Origin: Mycolicibacterium hodleri
GTDB lineage: Bacteria; Actinomycetota; Actinomycetes; Mycobacteriales; Mycobacteriaceae
Direction: 5' to 3'
Assembly (NCBI RefSeq): GCF_025822245.1
Contig: NZ_JACKTL010000068.1
Location: forward strand, 1 to 64,000
DNA length: 64,000 nt
The notes under the pieces were generated by a model that had not been told where the DNA came from, searched no databases, and saw nothing but the letters and a program-made list of their open reading frames with translations. A program made the translations under genes and the position numbers. Shown piece by piece: positions 40,168 through 49,385 of the stretch (positions within the stretch are counted from its first letter, which is position 1; each line of letters begins with the position of its first letter).

Positions 40168-41391
40168 TCAGGCCAGCGCGTCGCCGAGCGCCCCGAGCAA
40201 GCGGTCGACGTCGGCGGCGGTGTTGTACGGCGCGAGGCCGATCCGCAGCCCGCCGGCCTCGCCCAGCCCGAGTAACCGGGCCGCCTCGTAGGCGTAGAAC
40301 GACCCGGCCGGTGCGTTGACGTCCTGTCCCGCGAGCGCCGCGCTGACCTCGGCGGCGTCGCGACCCTCGAAGGTCACCAGCAGCGTCGGGGTTCGTCGGG
40401 CGGCCGTCGAGTGGATCCGCACTCCGGCAAGCGTTCTCAACCCCGCTTCGATGCGCTGGCGCAGCCCGTCCTCGTGGGCTTCGAGGGCGCCCAGGCTGGC
40501 GACCAGCCTCTCGCGGCGCGAGCCGGCGGCACCCGTCATGCCCGCGAGGAAGTCGACGGCGGCCGTCGCGCCCGCCATCACTTCGTATGGCAGCGTGCCC
40601 AATTCGAAGCGTTCGGGAACGCGATCGGTCGACGGCAGCAGCTTGGCGGGGCGCAGCTCGGCGAGCACGTCGGCCGTGCCGGCCACCACGCCGCAGTGCG
40701 GTCCGAGGAACTTGTACGGCGAGCACGCGAAGAAGTCGGCGCCGAGCTCGCGGACGTCGACGATCCCGTGTGCGGTGTAGTGCACCCCGTCGACGTAGAG
40801 CAGTGCCCCCGCGGCGTGGGTGACGTCGGCGATCGCCCGCACGTCGGGCATCGTCCCGATCAGGTTGGAGGCGGCGGTGACCGCCACCAGGCGCGTGCGA
40901 TCGGTCAGCTGCGCCGCGACGGCGGCCACCGGGAGCTCCGAGCTGGTGGGGTCGAAGTCCACCCAGCGAACGGTCGCGCCCGCCGCGGCGGCGGCGAGCA
41001 CCCACGGCCGCACGTTGGCGTCGTGGTCGAGTCGGGTCACGACGACCTCGTCGCCAGGGCCCCACCCGGCCGACAACGTGCGCGACAGGTCGAAGGTCAG
41101 CGCCGTCATGCTGCGGCCGAAGATCACCTCGTCGGGGTCGGCGTTGAGCAGATCGGCCAGTGCGGCGCGACAGTCGACGACGATCGCCTCGGCGTTGCGC
41201 GCGGCCGCCGTGACGTGTCCGCGGTTGGCCAGCGGCCGCAGCATCGCGTCGCGCACGGCGTCGGCCACGGCGGTCGGCGTCTGCGAGCCACCCGGCCCGT
41301 CGAAGAACGCGGTACCGCCCTCAAGGGCGGGAAAGCAGGCGCGGACCGCCTCGACGTCGAAGGCGGGTGCGGTGTCGAGTGGACCGGTCAC
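40168..41391 (-). CDS. Class V aminotransferase / cysteine desulfurase-like protein (VC1184 type)
   Basis: A 407-residue PLP fold-type I protein. FFDGPGGSQTPTAVADA near the start, the PLP-binding lysine in CSPYKFLGPHCG and VDGVHYTAHGIVD place it in the VC1184 subfamily of cysteine desulfurase-like enzymes, whose members are not clearly linked to Fe-S assembly and may act on other amino acids. No isc/suf genes are nearby. It is divergent from a dialkylglycine decarboxylase-like gene. GTG 41391 starts the family-like sequence; an ATG at 41436 would add 15 atypical residues and nearly touch the divergent gene. Confidence 0.85.
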   Translation of the reverse strand: MTGPLDTAPAFDVEAVRACFPALEGGTAFFDGPGGSQTPTAVADAVRDAMLRPLANRGHVTAAARNAEAIVVDCRAALADLLNADPDEVIFGRSMTALTFDLSRTLSAGWGPGDEVVVTRLDHDANVRPWVLAAAAAGATVRWVDFDPTSSELPVAAVAAQLTDRTRLVAVTAASNLIGTMPDVRAIADVTHAAGALLYVDGVHYTAHGIVDVRELGADFFACSPYKFLGPHCGVVAGTADVLAELRPAKLLPSTDRVPERFELGTLPYEVMAGATAAVDFLAGMTGAAGSRRERLVASLGALEAHEDGLRQRIEAGLRTLAGVRIHSTAARRTPTLLVTFEGRDAAEVSAALAGQDVNAPAGSFYAYEAARLLGLGEAGGLRIGLAPYNTAADVDRLLGALGDALA

Positions 41392-41445
41392 CAACGAAGT
41401 CTGACCCACGCCCGTGGGGCCCGCAGCGGGCGGCATACTCGTGTC

Positions 41446-42741
41446 GTGGACACCACGCAGTTCTGGACCGACGCCGGGCACCACGTGGTGCGCTACGGGG
41501 CAGCCTTCGTCCCGCGAGTCATCAAGCGGGCCAACGGAAGTCACGTGTACGACGAGAACGGGACGGCGATCCTCGACTTCACCTCGGGGCAAATGAGTTC
41601 GGTGCTGGGGCATTCCCATCCCGACGTCGTGTCCACGGTCTCGACGGCGGTGGCCACCCTCGACCACCTCTACAGTGGAATGCTCAGCGAGCCGGTGGTC
41701 GAACTGTCGACGAAGCTCGCGGCCACCCTGCCCGCGTCCCTGGAAAAGGTGCTGCTGCTGACCACCGGCGCCGAGTCCAACGAAGCCGCCATCAAGATGG
41801 CGAAGCTCTACACCGGCAAGTACGAGGTGGTGTCGTTCGACCGGTCCTGGCACGGCATGACCTCGGGTGCGGCCTCTGCGACGTTCAGTGCCGGGCGCCG
41901 TGGGTACGGCCCACCGATGCCGGGCAACCTGACCCTGCCGACCCCCAACGCCTACCGGTCGCCGTTCCGGCATCCCGACGGCAGCTACGACTGGCGCACG
42001 GAGCTGGAGTACGGGTTCGCGGCAGTCGACGCCCAATCCTCGGGCAGCCTCGCCGCGTGCCTGGTCGAGCCGATCCTGTCCTCGGGCGGCATCATCGAAC
42101 CGCCGCCGGGTTACCTGGCCCGCCTCGCCGAACTCTGCGCCGAACGCAGCATGCTCCTGATCGCCGACGAGGCACAGACTGGCATCGGCCGCACCGGAAC
42201 GATGTATGCCTTCGAACGCGACGGCGTCGTCCCGGATCTGCTGACGCTGTCGAAGACCCTCGGCGCCGGTCTGCCGGTGGCCGCGGTCGTCACCACCGAC
42301 GAGATCGAATCCGTGTGCCACGACCGGGGTTTCCTGTTCTTCACCACCCACGTGTCGGATCCGCTCGCCGCGTCGGTCGCGTTGACGGTGCTTAACGTCG
42401 TCGAACGCGACGGTCTGGCCGAGCGGGCCGCCCACCTCGGCGGACACCTGGGGACCCGGCTGGCCGCCCTTCGCGAACGGCACGAACAGGTCGGCGACGT
42501 GCGTGGCCGGGGGTTGTTGCAGGGCGTCGAGCTGGTCACCGACAAGGTGAGCAAGGCACCCGCCGACGACCTCGGCGCGCGGGTGACCGCCGAGTGCCTT
42601 CGGCGGGGGCTGCACATGAACATCGTGCAGCTGCCCGGCATGGGCGGCATCTTCCGCATCGCCCCGCCCCTGACGATCACCGACGCCGACCTCGACGCGG
42701 GACTGGACATCCTCGGCGACGCCCTGGCGGCCTGCCTGTAG
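41446..42741 (+). CDS. 2,2-dialkylglycine decarboxylase-like PLP enzyme (class III aminotransferase)
   Basis: A 431-residue class III PLP enzyme. It closely follows Burkholderia cepacia 2,2-dialkylglycine decarboxylase along its length: IADEAQTGIGRTGTMYAFER, LTLSKTLGAGLPVAAVVTT with the PLP lysine K270, FFTTHVSDPLAASV and LHMNIVQLPGMGGIFRIAPP. The known enzyme decarboxylates 2-aminoisobutyrate or isovaline to a ketone plus CO2 and transaminates pyruvate to alanine. Length equals the reference (433). Alpha,alpha-dialkylated amino acids occur in peptaibol antibiotics, so a catabolic role is plausible. GTG start, 54 bp from the divergent gene; its stop is immediately followed by the convergent flavoprotein gene. 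Confidence 0.85.
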   Translation: MDTTQFWTDAGHHVVRYGAAFVPRVIKRANGSHVYDENGTAILDFTSGQMSSVLGHSHPDVVSTVSTAVATLDHLYSGMLSEPVVELSTKLAATLPASLEKVLLLTTGAESNEAAIKMAKLYTGKYEVVSFDRSWHGMTSGAASATFSAGRRGYGPPMPGNLTLPTPNAYRSPFRHPDGSYDWRTELEYGFAAVDAQSSGSLAACLVEPILSSGGIIEPPPGYLARLAELCAERSMLLIADEAQTGIGRTGTMYAFERDGVVPDLLTLSKTLGAGLPVAAVVTTDEIESVCHDRGFLFFTTHVSDPLAASVALTVLNVVERDGLAERAAHLGGHLGTRLAALRERHEQVGDVRGRGLLQGVELVTDKVSKAPADDLGARVTAECLRRGLHMNIVQLPGMGGIFRIAPPLTITDADLDAGLDILGDALAACL

Positions 42742-43671
42742 TCAGCGAGCCAGTCGAGCGGCGAGCGCCGCGCCGAGCCGATGCCCGGACAGCCACGCCG
42801 ACTCGATGCGCGGCGCACCGGACGGACACCACGAGTCGCCGCACGAGCCGAGTAGACGACCGCCGTGGGTAGTGAGTCCGTATGCGTCTTCATCATGCGT
42901 GGCAACGGGTTTCGCGAACGTCCAGCGGTGGGCGTGGGTCCACTCCGGGGTCGCCGTGACGCCGAGAAGTCGCCGGAGCGCGTCGAGGACGGGGGCCACC
43001 GCGCCGTCGGGGTCGTCCAGGTGCGCCGCGGCCCGTTGGGCGGTGGTGTGGACGACGAGGACGGCCGCGCCGTCGCCGCGTCGGGAGCCGTCGTCGGCGA
43101 TGGTGGTGACGTCGGGGTCGTCGTTGACGAAGGCGGCGTCGGGAAGAGGCCAGCAGCGCCGCTCCCAGCCCGCCGCGACGGTGATCACCGGTTCGTAGTC
43201 GACCCACTCGGCGGCGTCGGGGGCCAGGCGGGCGGCCTGCGGGTCCGGCATCGCCAAGACGATTGCGTCATGGTCCAATTCGTCGAGGGAGCCGACCGCG
43301 GCCTCGCAGCGCGCCTCGTCGGGCAGCGACGCCCGCACCAGCGACCGCAGCCCGTCGGGGGCGGCGTAGCGCATCGGGCCGGAGGTCTGACGGTGGCCGT
43401 CGGCGGAGTACACGTCGAGGGTGTCGGTCCAGTCCCGCACCAGCTTCTGGGCCGACCATCGCTCGACCGCAGCGACGAATTCGGGCTCCTTGGCCGTGAA
43501 GTACGCGGCGCCCAGGTCGACGCGGCGGCCGTGCAGCGTCGGCGACGCCATCCGCCCGCCCGGCGCACGGCCCCGTTCGATCAGCTCCGCGGAGATGCCG
43601 TGCCCGCGCAGGACGTGGGCGCAGACGGCCCCGGATATGCCGGCACCGATGACTGCGACTCGCGAGGACAC
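42742..43671 (-). CDS. Renalase-like NAD(P)/FAD-dependent oxidoreductase
   Basis: A 309-residue flavoprotein. The FAD-binding VAVIGAGISGAVCAHVL starts at residue 4, followed by ELIERGRAPGGRMAS, the amine-oxidase/renalase second motif, and a C-terminal GGRLLGSCGDSW. Renalases oxidise isomeric beta-NAD(P)H; many bacterial members are unassigned. GTG start. It is the last of three minus-strand genes (hydrolase, dehydrogenase, this) separated by 26 and 9 bp, likely one transcript. Confidence 0.85.
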   Translation of the reverse strand: MSSRVAVIGAGISGAVCAHVLRGHGISAELIERGRAPGGRMASPTLHGRRVDLGAAYFTAKEPEFVAAVERWSAQKLVRDWTDTLDVYSADGHRQTSGPMRYAAPDGLRSLVRASLPDEARCEAAVGSLDELDHDAIVLAMPDPQAARLAPDAAEWVDYEPVITVAAGWERRCWPLPDAAFVNDDPDVTTIADDGSRRGDGAAVLVVHTTAQRAAAHLDDPDGAVAPVLDALRRLLGVTATPEWTHAHRWTFAKPVATHDEDAYGLTTHGGRLLGSCGDSWCPSGAPRIESAWLSGHRLGAALAARLAR

Positions 43672-43680
43672 GGCTCCAAC

Positions 43681-44589
43681 CTAGTCCGGGCCGACCACCG
43701 CGTTCGGCGGCCGACCGCCCGTGGCGAAGACGTCGATCTGGTCCTGGGCGACGCGCCAGGCCCGTTCCCACGCCCCCTCGGTGCTCCCGGCGACGTGCGG
43801 GGTGAGGATGAGGTTCGGTGCGGACCACAGCGGATGCCCCGGCGGCAGCGGCTCGGGATCGGTGACGTCCAGCGCGGCGCGAAGCCGGCCCGAAATCAGC
43901 TCCGCGAGCAACGCGTCGGTGTCGACGGCACTGCCGCGACCGGCGTTGACGACCACGGTGCCGTCGCGCAGCCGGCCCAGGAACCGGGCGTCGAGAAGGT
44001 GGTGGGTCTCCTCGGTCGCCGGCAGCATCGCGACCACGGCGTCGGCGCCGGGGAGCAGCTCGTCGACGTCGGAGAGCGCGACGACGCCGTCGCGGGCCCG
44101 CCGTCCGACGAGCGTCACCTCGACCTCGAACGGCACGAGCCGGGCCGCCAGGTTGACGGCCAGGTCGCCGGCGCCGAGCACCACGACACGCTTGCCGATC
44201 AGCGTCTCGGTGTCCTTGAAGCCCCAGACGCCGTCGGCCTGGTGGGCCCGAAACCCCGGCAGGTCGCGGTAGATGGACAGCAGCACGGCCACCACCCACT
44301 CGGCCGTCGAGCCGCCGTGCGCCCCACGCCCGTTGGACAGGACCACGCCCTCGGGGAGGTGGGGCACCCACTGCTCGTAGCCCGCGTTGAGCGTCTGGAC
44401 GAGGCGCAGGCCAGGCAGGTCGGCGAACCGGGCGCCGGTCTCCGGGGCGTTGTCGAACCCGACCACGACGACGTCGGCGTCGAGGTGGTCCGACGGCCAT
44501 GGATCGCCGGGTCGATAGAACGCCATCGTCGTGTCCGCCGTGGGGGTGGGCAGTTCGAGGCCGAGGTCGTCTGGCACGAGCACTTTCAC
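43681..44589 (-). CDS. D-isomer-specific 2-hydroxyacid dehydrogenase
   Basis: A 302-residue NAD-dependent dehydrogenase. The catalytic Arg lies in VVNAGRGSAVD, the Glu in TDPEPLPPGHPLW and the His in LILTPHVAGS. The nucleotide motif VVVLGAGDLAVNLAARL has Ala for the last Gly of GxGxxG. Substrate (glyoxylate, hydroxypyruvate or another 2-ketoacid) is not evident. GTG 44589 gives the usual KVLVPDD start; GTG 44598 is an alternative. Confidence 0.87.
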   Translation of the reverse strand: MKVLVPDDLGLELPTPTADTTMAFYRPGDPWPSDHLDADVVVVGFDNAPETGARFADLPGLRLVQTLNAGYEQWVPHLPEGVVLSNGRGAHGGSTAEWVVAVLLSIYRDLPGFRAHQADGVWGFKDTETLIGKRVVVLGAGDLAVNLAARLVPFEVEVTLVGRRARDGVVALSDVDELLPGADAVVAMLPATEETHHLLDARFLGRLRDGTVVVNAGRGSAVDTDALLAELISGRLRAALDVTDPEPLPPGHPLWSAPNLILTPHVAGSTEGAWERAWRVAQDQIDVFATGGRPPNAVVGPD

Positions 44590-44615
44590 GGTGCCCACGC
44601 TAGTGACCGCCCGGG

Positions 44616-45368
44616 CTACAGATACGGGTCGGCCCACGCGCTGATGATGCGGGCGGCCCTGGCGGCCTGATTCTTCCCGGTCAGCAGGTGGTCGGCGCCC
44701 TCGAGGGAGACGAAGCTGCGCGGATGCCGGGCGGTGCGGAAGATGTCGCTGGCGTTGGCGATGCCGACGGTGTTGTCGGTGGGGGAGTGCATCACCAGCA
44801 GTGCCCGGCGCAGGGTGCGGATGCGCTCGCGGAGGTCCGCGGCACGGACGTCGTGGATGAAGTGGCGCTTGAGCGTCAGGGCCTTGCCGCCGACGAGGAA
44901 CGGCGCCTCGCCGTCGGCTTCGATCAGGTGGACCAACGCGTCGTAGTTGTGCTCGACGTGCGCGGGTTCGTACGGCGCCCCGACGCTGGCGACCGCGGCC
45001 ACGGTGTCGCATTCGTGGGCGCCGGCGATCGCGGCGGCGCCGCCGAACGAATGCCCGACGAGCAGGTGGACCTCCCGGCCCGTGCCGTTCATGAACTCGA
45101 CCGCCCGCACGGTGTCGGCCACCTTGTGGGAGAAGGACCCGTCGCCCCAGTCGCCGTCGGAGTCGCCGAGGCCCAGGTTGTCGAAGCGCAACATGCCGAT
45201 GCCGTCGGCGGCCAGCTGCTTGCACATCCGGCTCGCCGCGGGACTGTCCTTGCCCAGGGTGAAGCCGTGGGAGAAGACGCCCCACCCGCGGACCTCGCCG
45301 TCGGGAAGGTCGACCACTCCGCGCAGGGTCGGTCCGGTGCTACTGGGAAAACTGACGGGCTCGGCCAC
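44616..45368 (-). CDS. Alpha/beta hydrolase (serine aminopeptidase-like / dienelactone hydrolase type)
   Basis: A 250-residue alpha/beta hydrolase: oxyanion region VFSHGFTLGKDSPA, nucleophile in LLVGHSFGGAA, Asp in HSPTDNTVG and His in GADHLL. This form (KQLAADGIGMLRFDNLGLGDSDG) is found in bacteria alone or fused to OsmC; here it is alone. Esterase activity is expected, substrate unknown. GTG start; first of three closely spaced minus-strand genes. Confidence 0.85.
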   Translation of the reverse strand: MAEPVSFPSSTGPTLRGVVDLPDGEVRGWGVFSHGFTLGKDSPAASRMCKQLAADGIGMLRFDNLGLGDSDGDWGDGSFSHKVADTVRAVEFMNGTGREVHLLVGHSFGGAAAIAGAHECDTVAAVASVGAPYEPAHVEHNYDALVHLIEADGEAPFLVGGKALTLKRHFIHDVRAADLRERIRTLRRALLVMHSPTDNTVGIANASDIFRTARHPRSFVSLEGADHLLTGKNQAARAARIISAWADPYL

Positions 45369-45443
45369 CCGCAGATCTTGTCATCGACCGCGGCGCCAGG
45401 CGGCGTCATCGGGCCGCAGTGAGATCGATGCCACCCGGTCGCG

Positions 45444-46940
45444 TCACTCCGCGGCCGCGGCGAGCTCCTTCTCGGCGGGCTCGTCGTGGCCGTCCCGTTC
45501 CGGGGGACCCGCGTCGGCCTCCTGTCCCTCGTGGAACTTCCGGACGGCACGGATCTTGTTCGTCACGTCGAGCGCGGCGACCTTGTACGCCTCGGAGAAC
45601 GTGGGGTAGTTGAGGATCGCGTCGACCAGGTAGTCCACCGTGCCGCCGCAACCCATGACCGCCTGACCGATGTGCACCAGTTCGGTGGCGGCCGTGCCGA
45701 AGATGTGGACGCCCAGCAGCTTTCGGTCCTCGGTGGACACCAGCAGCTTGAGCATGCCGTAGGAGTCACCGGCGATCTGGCCGCGCGCGAGCTCACGATA
45801 TCGGGAGACCCCGAACTCGTACGGGATGGCGTCCTTGGTCAGCTCTACTTCGGTGGCGCCGACGAACGACAACTCCGGAATCGTGTAGACGCCGATCGGT
45901 TGCAGCGCCGTCATGTCGTGCGCGGGCTCGCCGAACGCGTGGTAGGCGGCCAGCCTGCCCTGGTCCATCGACGTGGCCGCCAGCGCGGGGAAGCCGATCA
46001 CGTCGCCGACGCTGTAGATGTGGTCGACCTTGGTCCGGAAGTGGCCGTCGACCTCGATGCGTCCGCGGTCGTCGGTGGCCAGCCCGGCCGCCTCCAGGTT
46101 CAGTTCCTCGGTGCGTCCGACGCGGCCGGCCGAGTACATCACCGCCTCCGCGGCGATCTGCTTGCCGCTGGCCAGGGTGGTCAGGGTGCCGCCGGGAGAC
46201 ACGTCGACGTCGGTGACCTCCTCGCCGAAGCGGAACGTCACGGCCGAGTCGCGCAGGTGGAAGCGCAACGCCTCGACCACCTCGGGATCGCAGAAGTCGA
46301 GCATGGTGTCGCGCTTCTCGACGACCGTCACGTGGCTGCCGAGCGCGGCGAAGATCGACGCGTACTCGATGCCGATGACCCCCGCGCCGACGACGACCAT
46401 GGAGGTCGGGATGAAGTCGAGGTTGACGATCTCGTCGGAGTCGAGGACCCGTTCCTGGTCGAAGTCGACGCCGTCGGGTCGCCGAGGTGTGGTCCCGGTG
46501 GCGATGACGATGAAATCGCCTGTGAGCGTACGGTGTTCGGCCTCGTGCGCACCCTCGACCTTGACGGTGTGGGCGTCGACGAAGCTGCCGTTGCCGATGT
46601 GCAGGTCGACGTGGTTGCGCATCAGCTGATTGCGGATGACGTCGACCTCGCGGTCGATCACGTGCGACGTGCGCTGGTGCAGATCGGCCGGCGTGATGTG
46701 CTCCTTGACCCGGTAACTGGCGCCGTAGAGCTCGCGCTGGTTCATCCCGGTCAGGTGCAACACCGCCTCGCGCAGCGTCTTCGACGGGATGGTGCCGGTG
46801 TTGGTGCACACGCCGCCCACCATGTGGCCGTGCTCGACGATGGCCACCTTCTTGCCGAGCTTGGCCGCGGCCAGGGCCGCCTTCTGCCCACCGGGGCCAG
46901 AGCCGATCACGATCAGGTCGTACTCAGTCTCACTCGCCAT
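45444..46940 (-). CDS. sthA: Soluble (Si-specific) NAD(P)+ transhydrogenase
   Basis: A 498-residue FAD pyridine-nucleotide oxidoreductase. FAD motif LIVIGSGPGGQKAALAAAKL; the usual redox-active Cys pair is reduced to one Cys in GGVCTNTGTIPSKTLREAVL, as in SthA/UdhA, which separates it from lipoamide or mycothione reductases. NAD motif VVVGAGVIGIEYASIF and the C-terminal dimer domain are complete. It equilibrates NADPH and NAD+. The C-terminus has an acidic, Ala/Glu-rich extension (about 35 residues) compared with E. coli SthA. ATG 46940 is chosen; an ATG 12 bp upstream is possible. Confidence 0.92.
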   Translation of the reverse strand: MASETEYDLIVIGSGPGGQKAALAAAKLGKKVAIVEHGHMVGGVCTNTGTIPSKTLREAVLHLTGMNQRELYGASYRVKEHITPADLHQRTSHVIDREVDVIRNQLMRNHVDLHIGNGSFVDAHTVKVEGAHEAEHRTLTGDFIVIATGTTPRRPDGVDFDQERVLDSDEIVNLDFIPTSMVVVGAGVIGIEYASIFAALGSHVTVVEKRDTMLDFCDPEVVEALRFHLRDSAVTFRFGEEVTDVDVSPGGTLTTLASGKQIAAEAVMYSAGRVGRTEELNLEAAGLATDDRGRIEVDGHFRTKVDHIYSVGDVIGFPALAATSMDQGRLAAYHAFGEPAHDMTALQPIGVYTIPELSFVGATEVELTKDAIPYEFGVSRYRELARGQIAGDSYGMLKLLVSTEDRKLLGVHIFGTAATELVHIGQAVMGCGGTVDYLVDAILNYPTFSEAYKVAALDVTNKIRAVRKFHEGQEADAGPPERDGHDEPAEKELAAAAE

Positions 46941-47046
46941 GGGAGGGGGCATACCCATATCTCGGGCCCGCACCACGACGTGAACCGGTCGTGAACTAAA
47001 TGTGCGCAAGGTTCTCGTGCGCGTCCCCGGCGCCGATGATGGACGG

Positions 47047-47901
47047 ATGACCCTCTCATCCGACGCGCCGGTGCGCACCCGGAGGCCGCACTGGTCGCTC
47101 GCTCGGACGTGGCTGCTGCAGCCGGGCGTCCCCGACGGCCACGACGCCTTCGATGCCGCCGTAGCCGGCAGCGCGGACGTGGTCGTGCTCGACGTCGAGG
47201 ACGGTCTGCCCGATGCGCGCAAGCCCGCGGGCCGTCAGTCGGTGGCCGAGTGGCTGTACGCAGGTGGGCAGGGCTGGGTTCGGATCAACGCCACGACCTC
47301 TCCGTACTGGGCGGCCGATCTGAACGCGCTGTCCGGCGCACCGGGACTGCTCGGCGTCATGCTGGCCAAGACCGAATCCGCCGACGACGTCGCCGCGACG
47401 AGCACCCGCTTGCCCGCGGGCACCCCGGTGGTCGCGCTGGTGGAGTCGGCCGTCGGGATCGAGTCGGTGTCGGACGTGGCGCGGGCCCCCGGCTGCGCGC
47501 GAATTGCCTTTGGCGTTGGCGACTTTCGACGCGACACCGGCATGTCTGCCGACCCGATGACGCTGGCCTACCCACGCGCGCAGCTGGTGATCGCCAGTCG
47601 CGCGGCGGGACTGCCCGCACCCGTCGACGGACCGACGCTGCGGGACCAGGCTGCCGACTTGGCCAGGGACACCGCGGTGACGAAGGCGGCCGGGATGACC
47701 GGGCGGCTGTGCCTGGACTCCGCGCACGCCGAGACGGTCAACGCGCTGCTGAGCCCGTCACCGTTGGACATCGCCGAGGCGCGTGCCACGCTCGCCCGCC
47801 TGGACGCGCCGTCCGGACCGTACGACGGAAGCGTCGGCCCCACCCGCGCCCGCGCCGAGGCCGTGCTGGCCCATGCGGCGAAACTGGGCCTCGTCGACTG
47901 A
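47047..47901 (+). CDS. HpcH/HpaI aldolase / CitE-like lyase
   Basis: A 284-residue TIM-barrel protein of the CitE-like group: VVVLDVEDGLPDARKPAGR with metal-binding acids, WVRINA, then VVALVESAVGIESV and the C-terminal GRLCLDSAHAETVN. In mycobacteria CitE-like proteins act on CoA esters such as malyl-, citramalyl- or beta-methylmalyl-CoA without the citrate lyase complex; substrate unassigned here. ATG 47047, divergent from sthA across 106 bp. A long terminator hairpin follows. Confidence 0.85.
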   Translation: MTLSSDAPVRTRRPHWSLARTWLLQPGVPDGHDAFDAAVAGSADVVVLDVEDGLPDARKPAGRQSVAEWLYAGGQGWVRINATTSPYWAADLNALSGAPGLLGVMLAKTESADDVAATSTRLPAGTPVVALVESAVGIESVSDVARAPGCARIAFGVGDFRRDTGMSADPMTLAYPRAQLVIASRAAGLPAPVDGPTLRDQAADLARDTAVTKAAGMTGRLCLDSAHAETVNALLSPSPLDIAEARATLARLDAPSGPYDGSVGPTRARAEAVLAHAAKLGLVD

Positions 47902-47918
47902 GCCCGCCTTCCCCGCCG

Positions 47919-47974
47919 CGACACTGCGGTTGTTGCGCGAAACGGGCCGAATTCGCGCAACAACCGTAGTGTCG
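47919..47974. terminator. Long bidirectional hairpin (23-bp arms)
   Basis: Left arm 47919-47941 and right arm 47952-47974 are complementary at 22 of 23 positions (CGACACTGCGG... against ...CCGTAGTGTCG), loop of ten bases. It sits between the convergent CitE-like and aminotransferase genes. It looks like one of the dispersed intergenic palindromes of mycobacterial genomes. Confidence 0.75.
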
Positions 47975-47984
47975 GCGGTTGACC

Positions 47985-49367
47985 TCAGTTCACGTAGCCG
48001 TCGGCCACCGTCAGCGCTGCGTCGAGGATCTTGAGCCCCTCGGCGACCTCGGCGTCGGAGATGTTGCAGGCCGGCACCGCGTGGATGCGGTTGAAGTTCG
48101 CGAACGGCAGCAGGCCACCGGACTTGCAGGCGGCGATGACCGCGTTCATCGCGGGGCTGGAACCACCATAGGGAGCCAACGGTTCCCGGGTCTGCGGGTT
48201 GGCGACCAGTTCGATCGCCTGGAACACGCCGAGCCCACGCACCTCGCCGACCGACGGATGCCGCGCCGCGAGGTCCGCCAGGCCGGGGCCCAGCACGTCG
48301 GAGCCGATGCGGGCGGCGTTGGCCACCATGCCCTCGTCCTCCATCACGTTCAGCGTCGCGACGGCGGCGGCGCACGCCAACGGGTGACCGGAGTAGGTCA
48401 GCCCGCCCGGGTAGGCGCGGTCGGCGAACGTCGAGTAGATCGCGTCGTTGATCGCCACGCCGCCCAGTGGCACGTAGCCCGAGGTGACACCCTTGGCGAA
48501 CGTGATGAGATCCGGCACCACGTCGAAGTGCTGGATGGCGAACCACTTTCCGGTCCGCCCGAAGCCGGCCATCACCTCGTCGGCGATCATCACGATGCCG
48601 TACTTGTCACAGATCTCGCGGACGCCCGCCATGTATCCGGGCGGCGGCACCATGATGCCCGCGGTGCCCGGCACGGACTCCAGGATGATCGCCGCGAACG
48701 ACGTCGCACCCTCGTGCTGGATGAGCCGCTCCAGGTACTCCAGGGCGCGTTCGCTCTCCTGCTGCTCGTTCTCCGCGTAGAAGGACGAGCGGTAGAGGAA
48801 CGGGCCGTTGAAGTGCACGACCCCGCTGCTGGCGTAGTCGTTGGGGTAGCGGCGCGGGTCGCCCGTCAGGTTGACCGCGGTGTCGGTGCCGCCGTGGTAC
48901 GAGCGGTAGCGCGAAAGCACCTTGTAGCGGCCGGTGTGCAGCCGCGCCATGCGGACGGCGTGCTCGACGGCGTCGGCGCCGCCGTTGGTGAAGAACACCC
49001 GGTTCAGGTCACCGGGGGTGCGCTCGGCGATCAGCCGGGCCGCTTCGGACCGGGCGGCGTTGACGTGCTGCGGCGCCACGGTGCACAGCTTGGCCGCCTG
49101 CTCCGCGATGGCCTTGACCACCGTCGGGTGCTGATGGCCGATGTTGGTGAACACCAGCTGCCCGGAGAAGTCGAGCAGCTTGTTGCCGTTGCCGTCCCAC
49201 ACGTACTGGCCGTCGGACGCCACGATGGTCATCGGCGTGATCTGCGCCTGCGCCGACCAGGAGTGGAAGACGTGCTTGCGGTCGAGCTCGTAGGCGTGGG
49301 CGGCCTCGGCCTTGGCGGTGGCCAGGTCTTGGCCGCTGGGCAGCAGATCCGTATCGAAGGTCGTCAT
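47985..49367 (-). CDS. Class III omega-aminotransferase
   Basis: A 460-residue PLP enzyme of the omega-amino acid:pyruvate type. PLP-binding region IADEVMAGFGRTGKWFA and lysine in LITFAKGVTSGYVPLGG; N-terminal HVFHSWSAQAQITP as in beta-alanine/taurine aminotransferase relatives. With the next gene upstream (mmsA, gap 18 bp) it suggests a route from an omega-amino acid such as beta-alanine through malonate semialdehyde to acetyl-CoA. That pathway is inferred from context. The operon is divergent from a PucR regulator. Confidence 0.87.
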   Translation of the reverse strand: MTTFDTDLLPSGQDLATAKAEAAHAYELDRKHVFHSWSAQAQITPMTIVASDGQYVWDGNGNKLLDFSGQLVFTNIGHQHPTVVKAIAEQAAKLCTVAPQHVNAARSEAARLIAERTPGDLNRVFFTNGGADAVEHAVRMARLHTGRYKVLSRYRSYHGGTDTAVNLTGDPRRYPNDYASSGVVHFNGPFLYRSSFYAENEQQESERALEYLERLIQHEGATSFAAIILESVPGTAGIMVPPPGYMAGVREICDKYGIVMIADEVMAGFGRTGKWFAIQHFDVVPDLITFAKGVTSGYVPLGGVAINDAIYSTFADRAYPGGLTYSGHPLACAAAVATLNVMEDEGMVANAARIGSDVLGPGLADLAARHPSVGEVRGLGVFQAIELVANPQTREPLAPYGGSSPAMNAVIAACKSGGLLPFANFNRIHAVPACNISDAEVAEGLKILDAALTVADGYVN

Positions 49368-49385
49368 GATTTCAGTCTTCCTGAC

